Below, one piece after another: positions 35,035 through 48,028 of a DNA stretch of 64,000 bases; position 1 is the stretch's first letter; each line of letters starts with the position of its first letter. A program made the position numbers and the translations under genes. The DNA is taken from assembly GCA_026214975.1 (NCBI GenBank), contig CM047810.1, forward strand, positions 92,024,316 through 92,088,315, written 5' to 3'. This stretch comes from Gentiana macrophylla. Its lineage: Eukaryota; Streptophyta; Magnoliopsida; Gentianales; Gentianaceae. Under the pieces are notes generated by a model that saw only the letters and a program-made list of their open reading frames with translations, had not been told where the DNA came from and did no database searches.

Positions 35035-35868
35035 TTAAGTGATCCTACACGGTCAATCAATTGACAAAGTCCATAAGTGAGCTCAATGCAAGCTTCACAA
35101 CTTATTTTCAGAAGAGCGACACAAGACTGATGAATCAAGAAGCCTTAGTACAAAATCTGTCACACCAAGTGGGGCAGATTACCGAACAGGTGTTAGCTCA
35201 TCCTCCATGAAGTTTGCCAAGCAACACTAAAAAGAACCTGAAGGACATGAACGCTATTATAACAAGAAGTGGAAAGGAATTACCTGGACCAGTCATCAGA
35301 GAGGAACTAGAGAGCAGTAATGAGCAGCAAGTAGCAGAATCAGAAGCATCAAGGATGCCGAGCCAGCGCGACGTCAGAACATAGCCAGACAATAGGTAAG
35401 CCTAAACAAACTGTAACTATTAATCCTTCCACTTTACCCTATCCCCTTAGGAAATCGAAGCCAAATCATGAAGATGCTAGATATAAAAAGTTTAGCGAAA
35501 TGTTTAAAAAGCCGCAAGTTAATATTCCCTTGGTAAAGGCTCTGGCATGAATGCCAGAATATGCTAAGTTTCTTAAGGAAGCAGCCTCTACTAAAAGAAA
35601 ATTGTTAGACCTTGAGACTATTTGCTTGAATGAGAAGTGCTCAACAATCATGCAATGCAAACTGCCTCTTAAGTGTAAAGATCCTGGAAGCTTCCTCATA
35701 CCATGTACAATTAGAGGAGTATGCCTAAACAAAGCACTATGCCACTCTCTATTTTTCATAAGTTAGGCATGAAGGAATTGAATGAAACATCAGTAACCCT
35801 TCAATTGGCAGATAGGTATATGAAACAACCATGTGGGTTGTTGAAGATGTTCTGGTAAAAGTTGATAA
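35035..35868 (+). pseudogene. Athila-like gag tail and protease, active site deleted
   Basis: Several stops in 35035-35460. From 35470 the Athila pattern KKPQVNIPLVKAL, MPEYAKFLKEAAS, KCSTIMQCKLP and KDPGSFLIPCTI is clear. The protease catalytic Asp-(Leu/Ser)-Gly-Ala motif should follow KALC but is missing: the frame jumps from KALC at about 35740 to the downstream LSIFHKLG-type region. The sequence at the junction (ATGCC) is consistent with a deletion between short ATG matches. The next conserved region (VLVKVDK) ends at about 35868, where an unrelated copia gag begins. Confidence 0.7.
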
Positions 35869-36488
35869 GTGAGAAGATGGAAGATGTAGCAGTTGTGGAG
35901 AAGATTTTGAGGTCTCTAACCCTAAAATTTGATTATGTGGTGTGCTCTATTGAGGAATCCAAAGACATCGATGCACTTTCTCTTGATGAACTGCAAAGAT
36001 CCTTGCAAGTTCATGAACAGAAGATGAGGAGAGGCTCAACAGCATCAAATGAAGAGCAGGCCTTGAAGACCACTGCTTCTAGTAACAATTATAGGGGCAG
36101 GGGTAGGGCCAGAAGAAGAGGTAGAAGGAGAACATCCAGAGATTCTGACAGCAGAGACAACTCTTAGTCATCCAAGAATGGAGAGGGAAGAAGTACTGCA
36201 AATAAAAAGAATGTTGAATGCTTTAGGTGTCACAATTTGGACACTACCGGTCAGAGTGCTACACCAAATTTCCAGTAGACAAGGAGAAGGGTACTTAGTA
36301 GAGTTCTCACTTTGCTGACAAAGAGGAGGATGAGACCCTGCTGATGACTACACATCATGAGCAGACATCAGCACCCCAAGTATGGTATGTTGACACAGGA
36401 TGCACTAATCACATGTGTGGTAATAAAGCATCATTCTCTTATTTGGATACATCCTACCATTCAAAAGTGAAGTTTGGAGATATTTCCT
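35869..36488 (+). pseudogene. Copia gag-protease fragment (unrelated to element D)
   Basis: The gag UBN2-type segment KMEDVAVVEKILRSLTLKFD and IDALSLDELQRSLQVHEQKM is followed by an Arg/Gly-rich stretch and a CCHC-like knuckle starting CFRCHN, whose frame is broken by a one-base loss near 36242. The protease motif WYVDTGCTNHMCGN (DTG at about 36390-36398) ends in KVKFGDIS where element D begins. Both ends are abrupt: Athila on the left, D on the right. Confidence 0.75.
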
Positions 36489-37894
36489 TGTTAGGAACAT
36501 TTTATAATGTTTTGATGATGGCCATACTAGATGTTATATAAAGCCTGGAATAAGTTAGAAATATTTGTATAAGTCTTTACTTAGAGTCTGACATGTTGTA
36601 TAAGTTGAGTCAGACAAGTATTGTACTAGTTGATAGGATGGCTAAGTAAAACAAAAATTTGGCAGAGTAATGGCAGCCGAGTACCAGCAGAGAAGCATGA
36701 AGACATATGGACTGACTTATAACCAAGGAAGTCTGTGATGACCTTAGATAAGTCTAAGTTATATTACAAGTGATGAAACTTGTTGTTTAAATATGGTGTA
36801 CACAGATCTCACACAAATCAAGATCAGTTAAGTGCAAGGAATGCCTGAAAGATCAAAGAAATCAAGAAAGCTGTGAAACGGCCAAGTGAACTGTCTACTG
36901 GCTAAGTAAAGGAAAAGTAGTGAAGGAAGAACTAACCAGCTTAGTCATCAGAAACACTTAACCCGTCAAGCAACAGACAAGTGAAGGAACAACTAAGCAA
37001 TTCAAGATTATTCAGAATGTGAAAAATAAGGAAGATTCATAAGATCAAGCATTAAATGCAGAATCAATCAAGGACGCATTTTTAGATGGACGTTTGAAGA
37101 TAATGCAGATCACTGAAATCAAGGAGAATACAATTAAGGGGGAATCAAGAATTAAATCAAGGATTATTCTCCACATTAAATATCCAACGGACAGATTTTC
37201 AAATCAAGGATTATCAAGCCTATAAATAGAAGGCATTGATAGACAGGAAGAACAACGATTGCGGTATAGATAAAACGAGTAGAAACTCTGTCAATCTGAA
37301 AAGCCTTCTTTATGAACTTAAAAGGACACATCTAGAGATCAACTCAGAATTCAGAGCTACAATTCCTCATCAAGCACTGAGATTGATCAACTACTCTGTG
37401 AATTCATTTCACACCAGTTACAGCAATTGAATCAAAGAAATCTGAGAAGGAGTTGCAACCCTTTGTGATAGCTGCTGAAGAATTAGTTCCCAATGAGCAG
37501 TGTGTTGAAGACTGAGTCACTGAAGCTTTTAAAGCCAAGGAGTGATAGTTTTGTAGATTGTGAAGCTTGTGTAGCCAAGGACAGTCTTACTATTATATTG
37601 GTGAAAAACAATAGTGTATTCCTCCAATCATCACAGGAGAAGAGTGGATTAAGGGATTACACCACCCTGAACCACTATAAACTTTTGTGTCTATTTACTT
37701 TCAGCACTTTACTTTACAGCATTTACTTACTGCATTATTCATACTTTGTGTGTGTATAATCTACTTTGAAACAGTAGTAAAAGAAGAGACTTATCCGCTA
37801 CCCAAAAGCTTTTAATTATAAGAAATGTTTTTGAAACTCCACTATAGTCATTCACCCCCTATGACTATAGTTTTACCCTTCTCTGGGACCAAAA
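36489..37894 (+). repeat. 5' LTR of element D (1406 bp)
   Basis: Begins TGTTAGGAAC and ends GGGACCAAAA, where other copies have ACCAACA, so the terminal CA is mutated. TATA box at 37221-37229. The primer site TTGGTATCGGAGCAG follows at 37896-37910. Confidence 0.88.
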
Positions 37895-38022
37895 ATTGGT
37901 ATCGGAGCAGTGTTCCTAGTATCAGAATCTGTTCAGATCTGATTTCTGGTAACAAGGATATCACATATTTTCAAAGTAGTTTTCAAATCTGTGCTTTCTA
38001 AATATATCTTTTCTCTGTGATT

Positions 38023-40076
38023 ATGGATTCCTCAAATTTCATGTATAAAGTGCCTATATTCAATGTTAATAATTTTGATGAATATAAAATAAGAATGCTA
38101 TCTCATCTTGCAGCAACTCATAAAGAGATGCTGGATGTTATCAATGATGGCCCAATCAAGATCATGACTGTGATAACCACAGGAGCAGATCAAGGAAAGG
38201 AAATAAAGAAACTTAAGAAAGATTGGACCAAAGATGATAGAAGAAGAGCAAATCTTGACTTTTTTGCAAAAGACATGATCTTGAAGACTCTGGACAGTAA
38301 CATGTTTATGAGGATCAAAGACTGCACAACAGCAAAGGGGGTGTGGGATAAATTAGCACTTATCAATGAAGGATCAGAGGCAGTCAAAGAAAACAAATTG
38401 TCTGTTCCAAAACAAAAATTTGAAAACTTCAAGATGAAGACTGGTGAATCCATTGATCAAATGACCAACAGATTCTTAAGCATTACCAGTGAACTGCAGC
38501 AACTTGGACATACATATCCACAGAAAGAAGTTTGTCTTAAAATCTTGAGAGGTCTACCTGAAAGATGGAAGATCATCACATCAGTACTCAGAGGCACAAT
38601 AAGTCTTGCAAATACTAATACCTTGACTTTAATGTCTCAATTAAAGGCTCATGAATTTGAGTTAAACAGTGAAGACAGTGCACCAGCAGAGGCACACAAG
38701 GCCAGTGCACTGGTAGCACCCCAGCAAAGCAAAGCGGCTGACACAAGCAGCAAAGAGACACAAGGGCTAAACGAATGCTTTACTGATTAAACATTTTCAC
38801 AAGTTTAGTAAGAAGAAACAATTCAAAGGAAGTTCATCATCAAACAAGAAGTTGAGCTCAAGCAAAGACATCAAGAAAAAGGATGATGAATACAGATGTT
38901 TCAATTGCAAGAAGAAAGGACACTTCAAGGCAGACTGTCCTGGCGAAAAAGACAAAGATGAGGAAAAGAAGAAATACAAAACAACAGATAAGAGAAAAAG
39001 CAAGAAGGCACTTAAAGCTGAAACCAGTAGTGAAAAGGATGAAGAATCATCTGATAATGATTCAGATAATGGTGAATCCAACAGCTCAGACAATGTCAAG
39101 GCATATCTATGTATTATGGCTAAGGAAATTGATGAAACAGAGGTAATATCTAGTTCATACTCATCAAATACATCCACATCTGACACTGCACAATCCTATA
39201 TTCTCCCATTAGATTCTGCAAGCTTAATTCAAAATCTCATGAGTAAATTTGAAGAAATTCAAATAAATCATGAAATTCTAGAATAAGAATGTGAGAATCT
39301 GAGAAAGGAAAATAAAAGATTAAGAAAAGAACTGGATGGACTGAAAGCTGAATCAACTAGTATGGAGGTACACTTAACTTATCAACAAACAGCAGATGAT
39401 CACTTATATGATGTTGACAGACCAGCTGAGAAAGCCTCCCTACCAGTTAAGAGCACTACTGCACCACTTAATGCACCAGCTTACAAACCCCCAAAGATAT
39501 TTGGATCCAGATCTGGCCTTGGCTACAACAGTCAATATGAGAAAAGAAACAACAGAACACAATTCTGAATCAAGGACCAAAACTGAACCTAAATTCAGAA
39601 AAAGACAGACCATAGTTTCAACTACTCATCCTGCACCAGTGAAGTCAAAATCCAGTGCAGTGAAATAGCATAGTAAATCATCTTACCAGCCTAGTAAAAA
39701 TAAAAGCTTACTGAAAGGTAAGGGTAGACTTTACCCTTCAGAAGATGATTGGAATGTTGCACCCTCAAAATACAAGAAGAAACCATTTCATGTCATGTAA
39801 CATGTGTTTAGGAAAAGCCAACCCAGGCATATTCCTAGACATAAGAAGCAATATAGGTTTCCTCCTGCATATTGGAGAATGAAAAATGGTGCAAATGCAC
39901 CTAAAGGTAGAGAATTGTATCATAATAATTTTATCAAGAAGTATTCTGCCATGCCTTATACTTATAAGGTTGATGACTTCAACCATCCATGAAGAAGATC
40001 CTTTGGATTTACACTTGAAGTATGAGGCATGACTACTAATAGGAATGGACCCAAATGGGAACCTAAACTTGCTTAA
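38023..40076 (+). pseudogene. Element D gag
   Basis: Start chosen at MDSSNFM (38023), the conserved start; an in-frame ATG lies six bases earlier. The N-terminal domain is intact to about 38787: KVPIFNVNNFDEYKIRM, DWTKDDRRRAN and the central LKILRGLPERWK motif. The frame then slips near 38770 (AACGAATGC against AACAGGTAGC in B, a CAG scar). The CCHC knuckle CFNCKKKGHFKADC lies at about 38899-38940. A Lys/Glu/Ser-rich stretch and coiled coil follow, with stops at 39284, 39566 and 39666. Gag ends at TAA 40074-40076, one codon after the conserved PKL motif. Confidence 0.87.
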
Positions 40077-43000
40077 TTTGTCTGGTACATAGACAGTGGA
40101 TGTTCCAGACACATGACAGGGAATAAAGGATGGTTGACTGACTTTAATGCTTTTGATGGACCCAAAGTTACATTTGGAGGTAAAGAAAACCCCGGCAAAA
40201 TTAAGGGGGAAGGCACAATGTTCAAGAACAATTTGATGATTCACAATGTGTCTTATGTTAAAGGATTGAGTTTCAATCTTCTAAGCATCAGTCAATTTTG
40301 TGACAAAGGCTACATTGTGCATTTCAACAAAGAAGGATGCAAAGTGATTCGTAATCAAACGAGCACAGTTGTACTTGCAGGAAAAAGAGAATACAACATG
40401 TATGTGGTAGATTGGAAGACATCAAAAGCAGAAACATGTCTGCTTGTCAAGAATAAGCAATCAACCAGCCGGATTTGGCATAGAAGACTGAACCAACTAA
40501 ATTTCAAGACCATCAACAAATTGATAAAGAACAAGCTAGTTGAAGGCCTTCCAGACATCACATTCAAGAAAGAAAGTCTTTGTGATGCATGTCAGAAAGG
40601 GAAGCAGATTAAAAGCTCTTTCAAGTCAAAACCCCATCAGTCAACAACAAGGATCTTACATCTTTTGCATATGGATATTTTTGGACTAGTCACACCAGTA
40701 AGTGTAAGTGGAAAGAAGTACACTCTAGTGGTGGTGGATGATTTTTCCAAATTTACTTGGACCATATTCATGAACAAGAAAATAGAGACACTCAAGAAGC
40801 TACTAGATTTGTTGACAAGAATACAAAATGAAAAGGAGTTGAAGATCATCAAGATAAGATCAGAAAGAGGAACAAAATTCCTAAATGAAGTTATCAGATC
40901 TTATTGTGAAGAAAATGGTGTACTACATCAACTATCAGCAGCAGCGACTCCACAACAAAATGGTGTAGCAGAAAGAAGAACCAGAACACTCATGATAGCA
41001 GAAGCAAGCTTACCAAAGAGATTTTGGGCTGAAGCAGCAAATACAACATGCTATACTCAAAACAGATCTATCATCAACAAACATCATGTAAAACACCATA
41101 TGAAATTTGGAATGAAAGAAAACCTAACATTTCATATTTGCATATGTTTTGATCTAAATGTTTTGTTTTGAACAGGAATCAACTACATACTTTTGATGAG
41201 AAAGCTGATGAAGCAATCTTCATGAGATACACAGAAACAAGCAAAGCATTCAGAGTACTCAACAAACGAACCTTAGTGATTGAAAAATCAATTCATGTAG
41301 TTTTTTTTATGAACCAAACACAAACGGTGAAAGCTTACACAAATTTGAAGAAGAAGCTGCACATGGACAAGTCTATATGAATACAACAGTACCAGCTACT
41401 ATTTTGGACCACACCTTTGGCAATAATGATGATGTGCCAGTCAATACAACACAAGAGGCACCAACAAAAGATCATGAAGTTGATGCACAAGCAAGAACTG
41501 TGGAAGTACCAAATCAAGAGCAACTTCAACCTGGTTTGAATTGGCTGAGAGATCATCCTGAAGAACAAGTCATTGGAGATATTCATACAGGAGTTAGAAC
41601 CAGAAGACAACTAGAAAGTATGTGAACTTTTTTTCTATCACAAGTGGAACCCAAAACAATAGATGATGCAATTCAAGATGCTGATTGGATTATAGCCATG
41701 CAGGAGGAACTTAATGAATTTGAGAGAAATGAGGTCTGGGAACTTGTGGACAGACCAGACATGGCAAACATCATTAGAACAAAATAGGTATTCAGAAACA
41801 AAATGGATGAACAAGGAACTATTATCAGAAACAAAGCAAGACTAGTTGCAAAGGGATACTCTCAAGCTGAAGGCATATACTATGATGAAACCTTTGCACC
41901 AGAAGCAAGATTGGAAGTATTCGGACTCTTTCTAGATTTTGCAGTACACAAGGATTTCAAAGTATATCAAATGGATGTCAAAGGTGCATTTTCGAATGGA
42001 CTTCTAGAAGAAGAAGTATATGTGGAACAACCTCCTGGTTTCCAACTCAAAGGGAAGGAAGATAAAGTTTATAAGCTCAAAAAGGCACTATATGGACTCA
42101 AACAGGCACCTAAAGCCTGGTATGAGACAATGTCACAATTCTTTATCAACATTGGATTCAACAAAGGGACTATTGACAAGACTATCTTCAAGCTAGAAGA
42201 AGGAACAAGCACTTTGTTATTTCAGATCTATGTTGAGACATCATCTTTGGATCAGAAGATGAAAAGTTGTGTGAAAAATTTGCAAATCTGATGAAAAGCA
42301 AATTTCAAATGAGTATGATGGGAGAGCTCAATTATTTTCTTGGTTTACAAGTGAAGCAAATGAAAGATGGCATCTTTATAAATCAAGCCAAGTACACAAA
42401 GGACTTGATACACAAATATGGTATGGATACAAGTGGCACATCAGACACACCAATGTGTGCAAGAGTTATTCTTGGGAAAGATGAAAATGGAAAAGATGTT
42501 GATCAAAAGTTATATAAAGGAATTATTGGATCTCTACTTTATTTAACTGCAAGCAGACCTAATATTGCTTTTACAGTAGGAGTTTGTGCAAGATTCCAAG
42601 CTCAACATAAGGAATCTCACTTACTAGCAGCCAAGAGAATCATCGAATATCTGAAGAATACCATCAATGTAGGAATTTGGTATCCAAAAGATGGAGGATT
42701 CAAATTAATATCTTATTCAGATTATGCTGGATGCAAGATTGATAGAAAAAGCACTTCAGGAACTTGTCAGATGCTAGGCAGCAGACTAGTATCATGGTTT
42801 AGCAAAAAGCAAAATTTTATATCCACTTCAACAGTAGAAGCAGAATATATAGTTGCAGGCAGCTGTTGTGCACAAGTATTATGGATCAGACAACAGCTAA
42901 GAGACTATGGAATAGAGGAGAAGACAATTCCAATTATGTGTGATAATACAAGTGCAATATCTATTACTGAGAATCCAGTATTACACTCAAGGACAAAGCA

Positions 43001-43166
43001 TATTGATGTGAGACGTCACTTTATCAGAGATCATGTTGAAAAATGAGATGTTATCTTAAGATACATATCTACTGAAGATCAATTGGCTGATATTTTCAAA
43101 AAACCACTCAGCCATGAAAGATTTTGCAAGTTGAGAACTGAGTTGGGAATGATTGAAATTGATTAA
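40077..43166 (+). pseudogene. Element D pol: protease, integrase, RT, RNase H
   Basis: Protease DSG at 40092-40100. The integrase zinc domain has HRRLNQLN, so the second His of HHCC is Gln. The core has HMDIFG, but the second catalytic Asp is Glu (RSERGTKF, about 40858). The catalytic Glu in GVAERR is present. Frame is lost after 41171. RT (41803-42291) keeps QMDVKGAF, but one missing base near 42235 destroys the YVDD active site. RNase H (42267-43046) keeps EAEY and CDNTSA and has a six-base loss at SYSDYAG. Pol ends MIEID at 43166. Point changes at three catalytic motifs show long decay rather than a single event. Confidence 0.9.
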
Positions 43167-43789
43167 TATACAAGGAGCAGCTAACTGGAGTAATTAGTTG
43201 AGTGGCTTCACCAGCTGACTGAACCTTTTCCATTTAGGGTGCGCTCACTTGGCAGGTAAGGCATTTGTAACCAGCGAAGTTCACTTCACTGATTGTAAGG
43301 AACAGTTTTATACAACAGCTCAGTAAAGAAGTCACTACACTGGATTAGTGACCAGCCATGTTACCTCACCGCTAAATATCTCGGAGAAAGCAGCAAAGTT
43401 AAGTGTGAAGTGAATCAATATTATACATGTGGAAAATCATAAGATTTATGGAGAATTAGTTTATGGAAGATTACCTATGTGGATTTTATATTACAATCGT
43501 GGAAGTTATTTTTGAATCAAAGGAATGACGCAACGCCTCGATTCCCGGGATTTATCATTACATACCTCAATCCACTCCCCCACTACAATCAAAAACCGTG
43601 ATTTATATACACAAAATCACGCCATTATTTCACCAAATCCTTCCATATTCAACCGCACTCACATTATCAAATTTCTCCTATATAACCAACACTTAGAGGT
43701 TTTTTAGAATTCTTTACGCTATCTTGCATTCTCAAAACCCTAATTGCTCAGAAAAATCGAAGCTTTTCCTCTTTCAAACTCTCAAAACA
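43167..43789 (+). promoter_or_regulatory. Element D spacer with putative internal promoter
   Basis: No ORF. TATA box TATATAA at 43679-43685, 111 bases before the ATG of the extra ORF. The G-boxes of A and B are degraded to CATGTG here. Confidence 0.45.
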
Positions 43790-44550
43790 ATGGCTTCATC
43801 TTCTTCAAACACTCAAACTGAAAAACACTATGAAAAATCGATCGTCACTGGATCATTCTTCCGACCTGAGCACTATCTACCCTTCTACGACAATGATACA
43901 CAAGATCAAAGGTTAGTGGATGGTTTCACAAATCTGGAGTTGATGACATTCCTGAATCCCCTAATTTCAGGAATCTTCTATGAGAATCTGATTGCATTCT
44001 GCAAAAATGCAAAATTCATACCCAGCAAAAAAAAGGCTGATCCAGATTGCATTATGAGTACCATGTTTGGTCTAGAATTGGTTATCACCCCAGGTCTTCT
44101 CCAGAGATGCTTACGTCTCTCCAACACTGGCCCAGTAGATGTGAAGAAGATGCAAATCAACATCAATGCATTCTGGACTAATATAGCCAAGAACCTTAGG
44201 AAGGGAGGCAAGAAATACAATATTCCTAGATAGGCACTCAAACGCCCTTTTGCCGAGTTTGCTCCAGTAATCACAAGGAACATTGAAGGGAAAAAGGGCT
44301 CTATGGAAAATATGACCTAGGTCAGAGTCAAACTGATGGCTATTATCTACTAAGGTCTTCCATTCAACTGGTCACAGTTCATCTTCAACATGTTGAAAAC
44401 TCAAATCCAAAAGGAAATTGATCTAGGAGGTCGGGCAGGAAATGGAGGCAAGCAAAATAAAGGTGAGTTCTGGGAAAGGAAATCATATGGGATTCCTCTC
44501 CAACATTTGTTTGATCAATCAAAAGTGAAACCCATATACCTGCATCCCCT
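43790..44550 (+). pseudogene. Element D extra ORF, N-terminal domain only
   Basis: MASSSSNTQ start, then YEKSIVTGSFFRPEHYLPFY and LMTFLNPLISGI. A TAG at 44231 replaces a Ser codon of A (TCA). Further stops lie at 44318 and 44351. Similarity to A continues (SYGIPLQHLFDQSKVKP, about 44485-44535) and stops at about 44550. The remaining three quarters of the ORF are missing. Confidence 0.78.
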
Positions 44551-46595
44551 ACACGCTGCGCTTTAAGACGGCCTCATGGCCTAAAGATAGTAGGTAAGCG
44601 ACCACGGAAACGATGACCAATACATTGAATGTTCATCGTCATTATTTTTCTCACATCTCCTAAAATAGGGTTCTGGTTCGTCAATATAGTAATCCGCAAC
44701 AACAACAATGAGGCCTCGATCTCGTACTCTCGATATACAGTAGATATTTAATTAGATATGCTGGTGGCATGTGAACCACCTACTCTTGCAATGATATGCA
44801 CAATTAATTGATGCCCAACAACTTCCGGAACAGTCTTCTTCAAGGCTTAATTTTTCAGCAGATGCTAAGAGTTCATATATTGTAGATTATCTTTCTATGC
44901 TTCAAAGTTAATTCCTTCTCGACTTCCTCCGCCGCTTCAACTGCAAAGTAAAAAAAGGGGTAAAAACACGATATAAAGATACCTTGCTTGTTCTTCGAAA
45001 ATTCTAGTAATAAAACAAGGAGATTCGTCGATTCGATTTCAATGGAGATTTAAATTTTTTTTTTTTTTTAATTTTAACAGCTAGAAGCAAATATAATCTT
45101 AAGATTGGCAAGAGTCTAAGGTTTACGTTTAAGACCAATGCTGTCAATATTGGATTTGATATTTAGCCATTTTTTAACTACAGATACGTATATCAACGTG
45201 ATCAATATATCTTTGTCGTTGTCAACATTTTAATGTAATAATTCTAACTCTCTGTATACGGCCCTCCAAATTATACTTTTTCAATGAATGTAATCGTTCA
45301 AATACGATGTCAATGGTCGTACTTAACACCGTTTTCATCACCATTTAATTGGATTCTAGTGTAATTGCATCTAAAACGGAGGCCTGGGATTTCGAGATTT
45401 CTTGTTTCTTGTTTTTTTATTGTGAAGAAAGTATGGTAAATCTTCCCTGATTTGACACCGTTGCTTTTTTAAACACGATTAATGTCGATTGTATTATATT
45501 GGATTTTTAAACTATTCCTCCTGATATGTATGATGAATTGAATTATTACATGCATTGAGCATCTTCTTCACGCAGGCTTGATAAGTTCGTTTAAAATCAT
45601 TTGCTCGTGTAAGTCAAAGTCTTAATATTATAATTATTCATTTTGTGTCGTGGAACCATATTTTACCACATGCCGTAAGCCTCTACAATTCTGCTTTATG
45701 ACATAACACGAAGACTGCAATTTTTTTCATATTTTGTTGGGTATAGTAGATTTTATTGTGGGATACGAGTGGGTGTATATAGTAGGCTTTCTTGTGGCAC
45801 GGATGTTTCTATTTTATTGGGTTTTTTAATCTTATGGACGAGAGCTGACCTCATTATGGAGATATCCAAATCCGTCCCTGGACATAGGCCAACAAGGCCA
45901 CGGCCTAGGGCCTTCTGTCAAATTATTAAATTTAGGCCCTACAATATATTTTTTTGATTCAACAAGTCTATTTTATAGTAAACATGTATTATATCTACAA
46001 ACACCATTTGTTTTCTTTTTTAGAAGGCTCATCTTGATAAATTGACTTAGGGTCTTAAGAAACACAGGGACGACCCTGATATCTTTGGCATGCTCTAAGG
46101 ATCATATATATAGCGAGGGGGCAAGACACGCTTTGTGTCTTTATGCTACCGTTGCTAGTCACGAGCGACCTTAATGTCGTTTAGGTGTCCTTCATAGAAC
46201 GTTTAAGTTTTCATTTGCTTCATTATCATTCACACGGGGCCAACTCTCCTTAAATCTCCTCACGATGACTATTCTCACGTCATCTTGACCATGACCGCAA
46301 CAACATTCTCATGCAAGGTTTATAAATACCACACATCTCCATGGTGAACAGTATGTCCGCAATCCAATATCTCTCTAAACCGACAGTTCTTAGCCTTAAA
46401 AAAACAAAACCAAACTACAAACGGGTTGATCCCACTGAAAGAGGGTACGTAGGTAGTCATACATGCCCAACAACCTCGATGGGTCACTTATGAGGGTTTT
46501 TCTTCACATTTATCATATTTATACCGTAATGATACCTTTGGGTATCCTCAACGTCCATCAATAAGTTAATAAATCTCCCTTAAAAAAAATATCTC

Positions 46596-46596
<1 letters not shown>
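44551..46596. other. AT-rich DNA of unknown origin
   Basis: No supportable gene. A possible exon remnant on the minus strand at 44878-44940 follows a TTTGCAG acceptor and encodes about 22 residues (EAAEEVEKELTL...) to a stop. It is too short to identify. Around 45875-45925 lies a CCAACAAGGCCACGGCCTAG segment of the kind scattered by plant transposons. From about 46100 to 46560 a TATA-like TATAAATAC (46320) and GGGTACGTAGG (46443) suggest an old LTR piece. Confidence 0.35.
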
Positions 46597-46598
<2 letters not shown>

Positions 46599-46684
<86 letters not shown>

Positions 46685-46690
46685 TACTAT
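46599..46690. repeat. (AT)n microsatellite
   Basis: About 90 bases of nearly pure AT repeat, at the left edge of the first Helitron-like module. Length in an assembly is unreliable for such runs. Confidence 0.9.
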
Positions 46691-47935
46691 ATATATATAA
46701 TAAGAAGAGAATTTTGGTGAATTGATGACACTTGTTTTTTTTCTATTGGTTGGTTTTTTTTTTAATTACTATTCATGGTTCAGCCCAAAATATATATTTT
46801 TTTAATTTTATATTTTTACTGTTCATGGCCCAGTCCAGAATATTAATTTTTTTTTTGTTTTTGTTTTTTGAGAAGAAGAGTTTGAGTTAAATTGTTTCAT
46901 TTTAGATGACTCAATTGTATCTCCTTTTAATGTGCGAATATATGTAGCAAACGTATGACTATTTTCAAAATATAAAGCGCACATTATCATTACTACACGA
47001 TCTTCAGATCATACCAAAAAAAATTGTGTTGACGTTTACATGAAATCTTATCAATTTCTTAAAATAAATTCATTTCATAAAAAAAACATATCGTTTGTAC
47101 ACGGCGATATGACTTATTTCAAGATATAAGGCCACGACATGTTGCAGACACGATCTTTATATTTTTCCTAAAAATATTTGGTTTGACGATTACATGAAAT
47201 ATTAAAATTCTGGAAATGAATTTTTTTTCGTAAAAAAACATATCGTTCATATAAAATATTAAATATCCTGAAAAAAAAATTTATTTCGGCCACAAATATT
47301 ATTAAACTGGCTATAGTGTATTGTTGATATAATTTCTATGGAAATTCGAATTGTGTAGTTACCATGGCCGTTAAAATTAGCCTAGATCTGCGAATACAAA
47401 AAGGGGTTCGGTAGTGTCGAAAGGTGTCGATTTTGTGTCGTAGAGTGTTGACAGTGTGTTAGTTTTTAATTAAAATTTTAATTAATATTCATTTCATCAA
47501 CCGGCACCTGTTGGATATGGCGTCGGGTGTATCGAAGCGTGTCGTGTCGTGTTTTTGGTAGAACACGTGTTGTTGCAAATAATGTCGTAAATAGCTTCAT
47601 TTTTTCGGTTAGAATAGATTTAAGTATTAATTGAAAAAAAATTGTTCAGTAGTGTCGAAAAGTATCCATACGATGTCGGGAGGTGTCGAAGATGTGTCGG
47701 ATATTCATTTCATCAACCGACATGTGTCGGACATGCCATCGTAATGTATGAGAGCGTATCATGTCGTGTTGGTTGTCGGACACGTATCGTATACCTTTTT
47801 ATAGTTTACTCGGGTTTATCATTCCAGTCCTCTATGATTATTACATGTACTGATTCACTTTTGATTTTCGCATTTCAATGATTATAAAATAAACTGGCAG
47901 TGCGCGCATGTGCGGAGCATTGAATGTTTACTTTT
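46690..47935 (+). mobile_element. Helitron-like AT-rich module, copy 1
   Basis: Begins ACTACTATATATATATAATA and contains the GACTCAATTGTATC and ACATATCGTTTGTACACGG blocks, then a TGTCG-rich part (47415-47790). It ends in TTTCAATGATTATAAAATAAAC and a GCGCGCATGTGCGGAGCATT string. Copies 2 and 3 lie at 52737 and 54215 in the same orientation. The CTACTATATATAATAAG start and the G+C-rich hairpin-like ends resemble non-autonomous plant Helitrons. No Rep/helicase is present, and the identity is inference. Confidence 0.45.

Positions 47936-47938
<3 letters not shown>

Positions 47939-48020
<82 letters not shown>
47939..48020. repeat. (AT)n microsatellite
   Basis: About 80 bases of AT repeat directly after module copy 1. 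A C-rich run (48228-48249) lies a little further on. Confidence 0.9.

Positions 48021-48028
<8 letters not shown>

Larger units (their letters stand above)
32293..35868 (+). mobile_element. Athila-like Ty3/gypsy element, 3' part missing
   Basis: A 1331-bp LTR is followed by a tRNA-Asp type primer site, a leader, gag and the start of the gag-protease region. Sequence ends abruptly at about 35868 in an unrelated copia gag, so RT, integrase and the 3' LTR are lost. It lies in the minus-strand copia relic. Without the right end, no target duplication can be confirmed (left flank CAAAA at 32288-32292). Confidence 0.75.
36489..44550 (+). mobile_element. Element D: Sirevirus-like copia, 3' end missing
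   Basis: Same family as A and B: 5' LTR, tRNA-Met primer site, gag, pol, spacer and the first quarter of the extra ORF. Similarity to B and A stops at about 44550, inside the extra ORF. The matching 3' end may be element E (56470-59485), with 12 kb of other DNA between, but about 0.9 kb of the expected ORF is missing and the outer flanks (TTCCT at 36484-36488, AACAT at 59486-59490) do not match. Confidence 0.88.
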
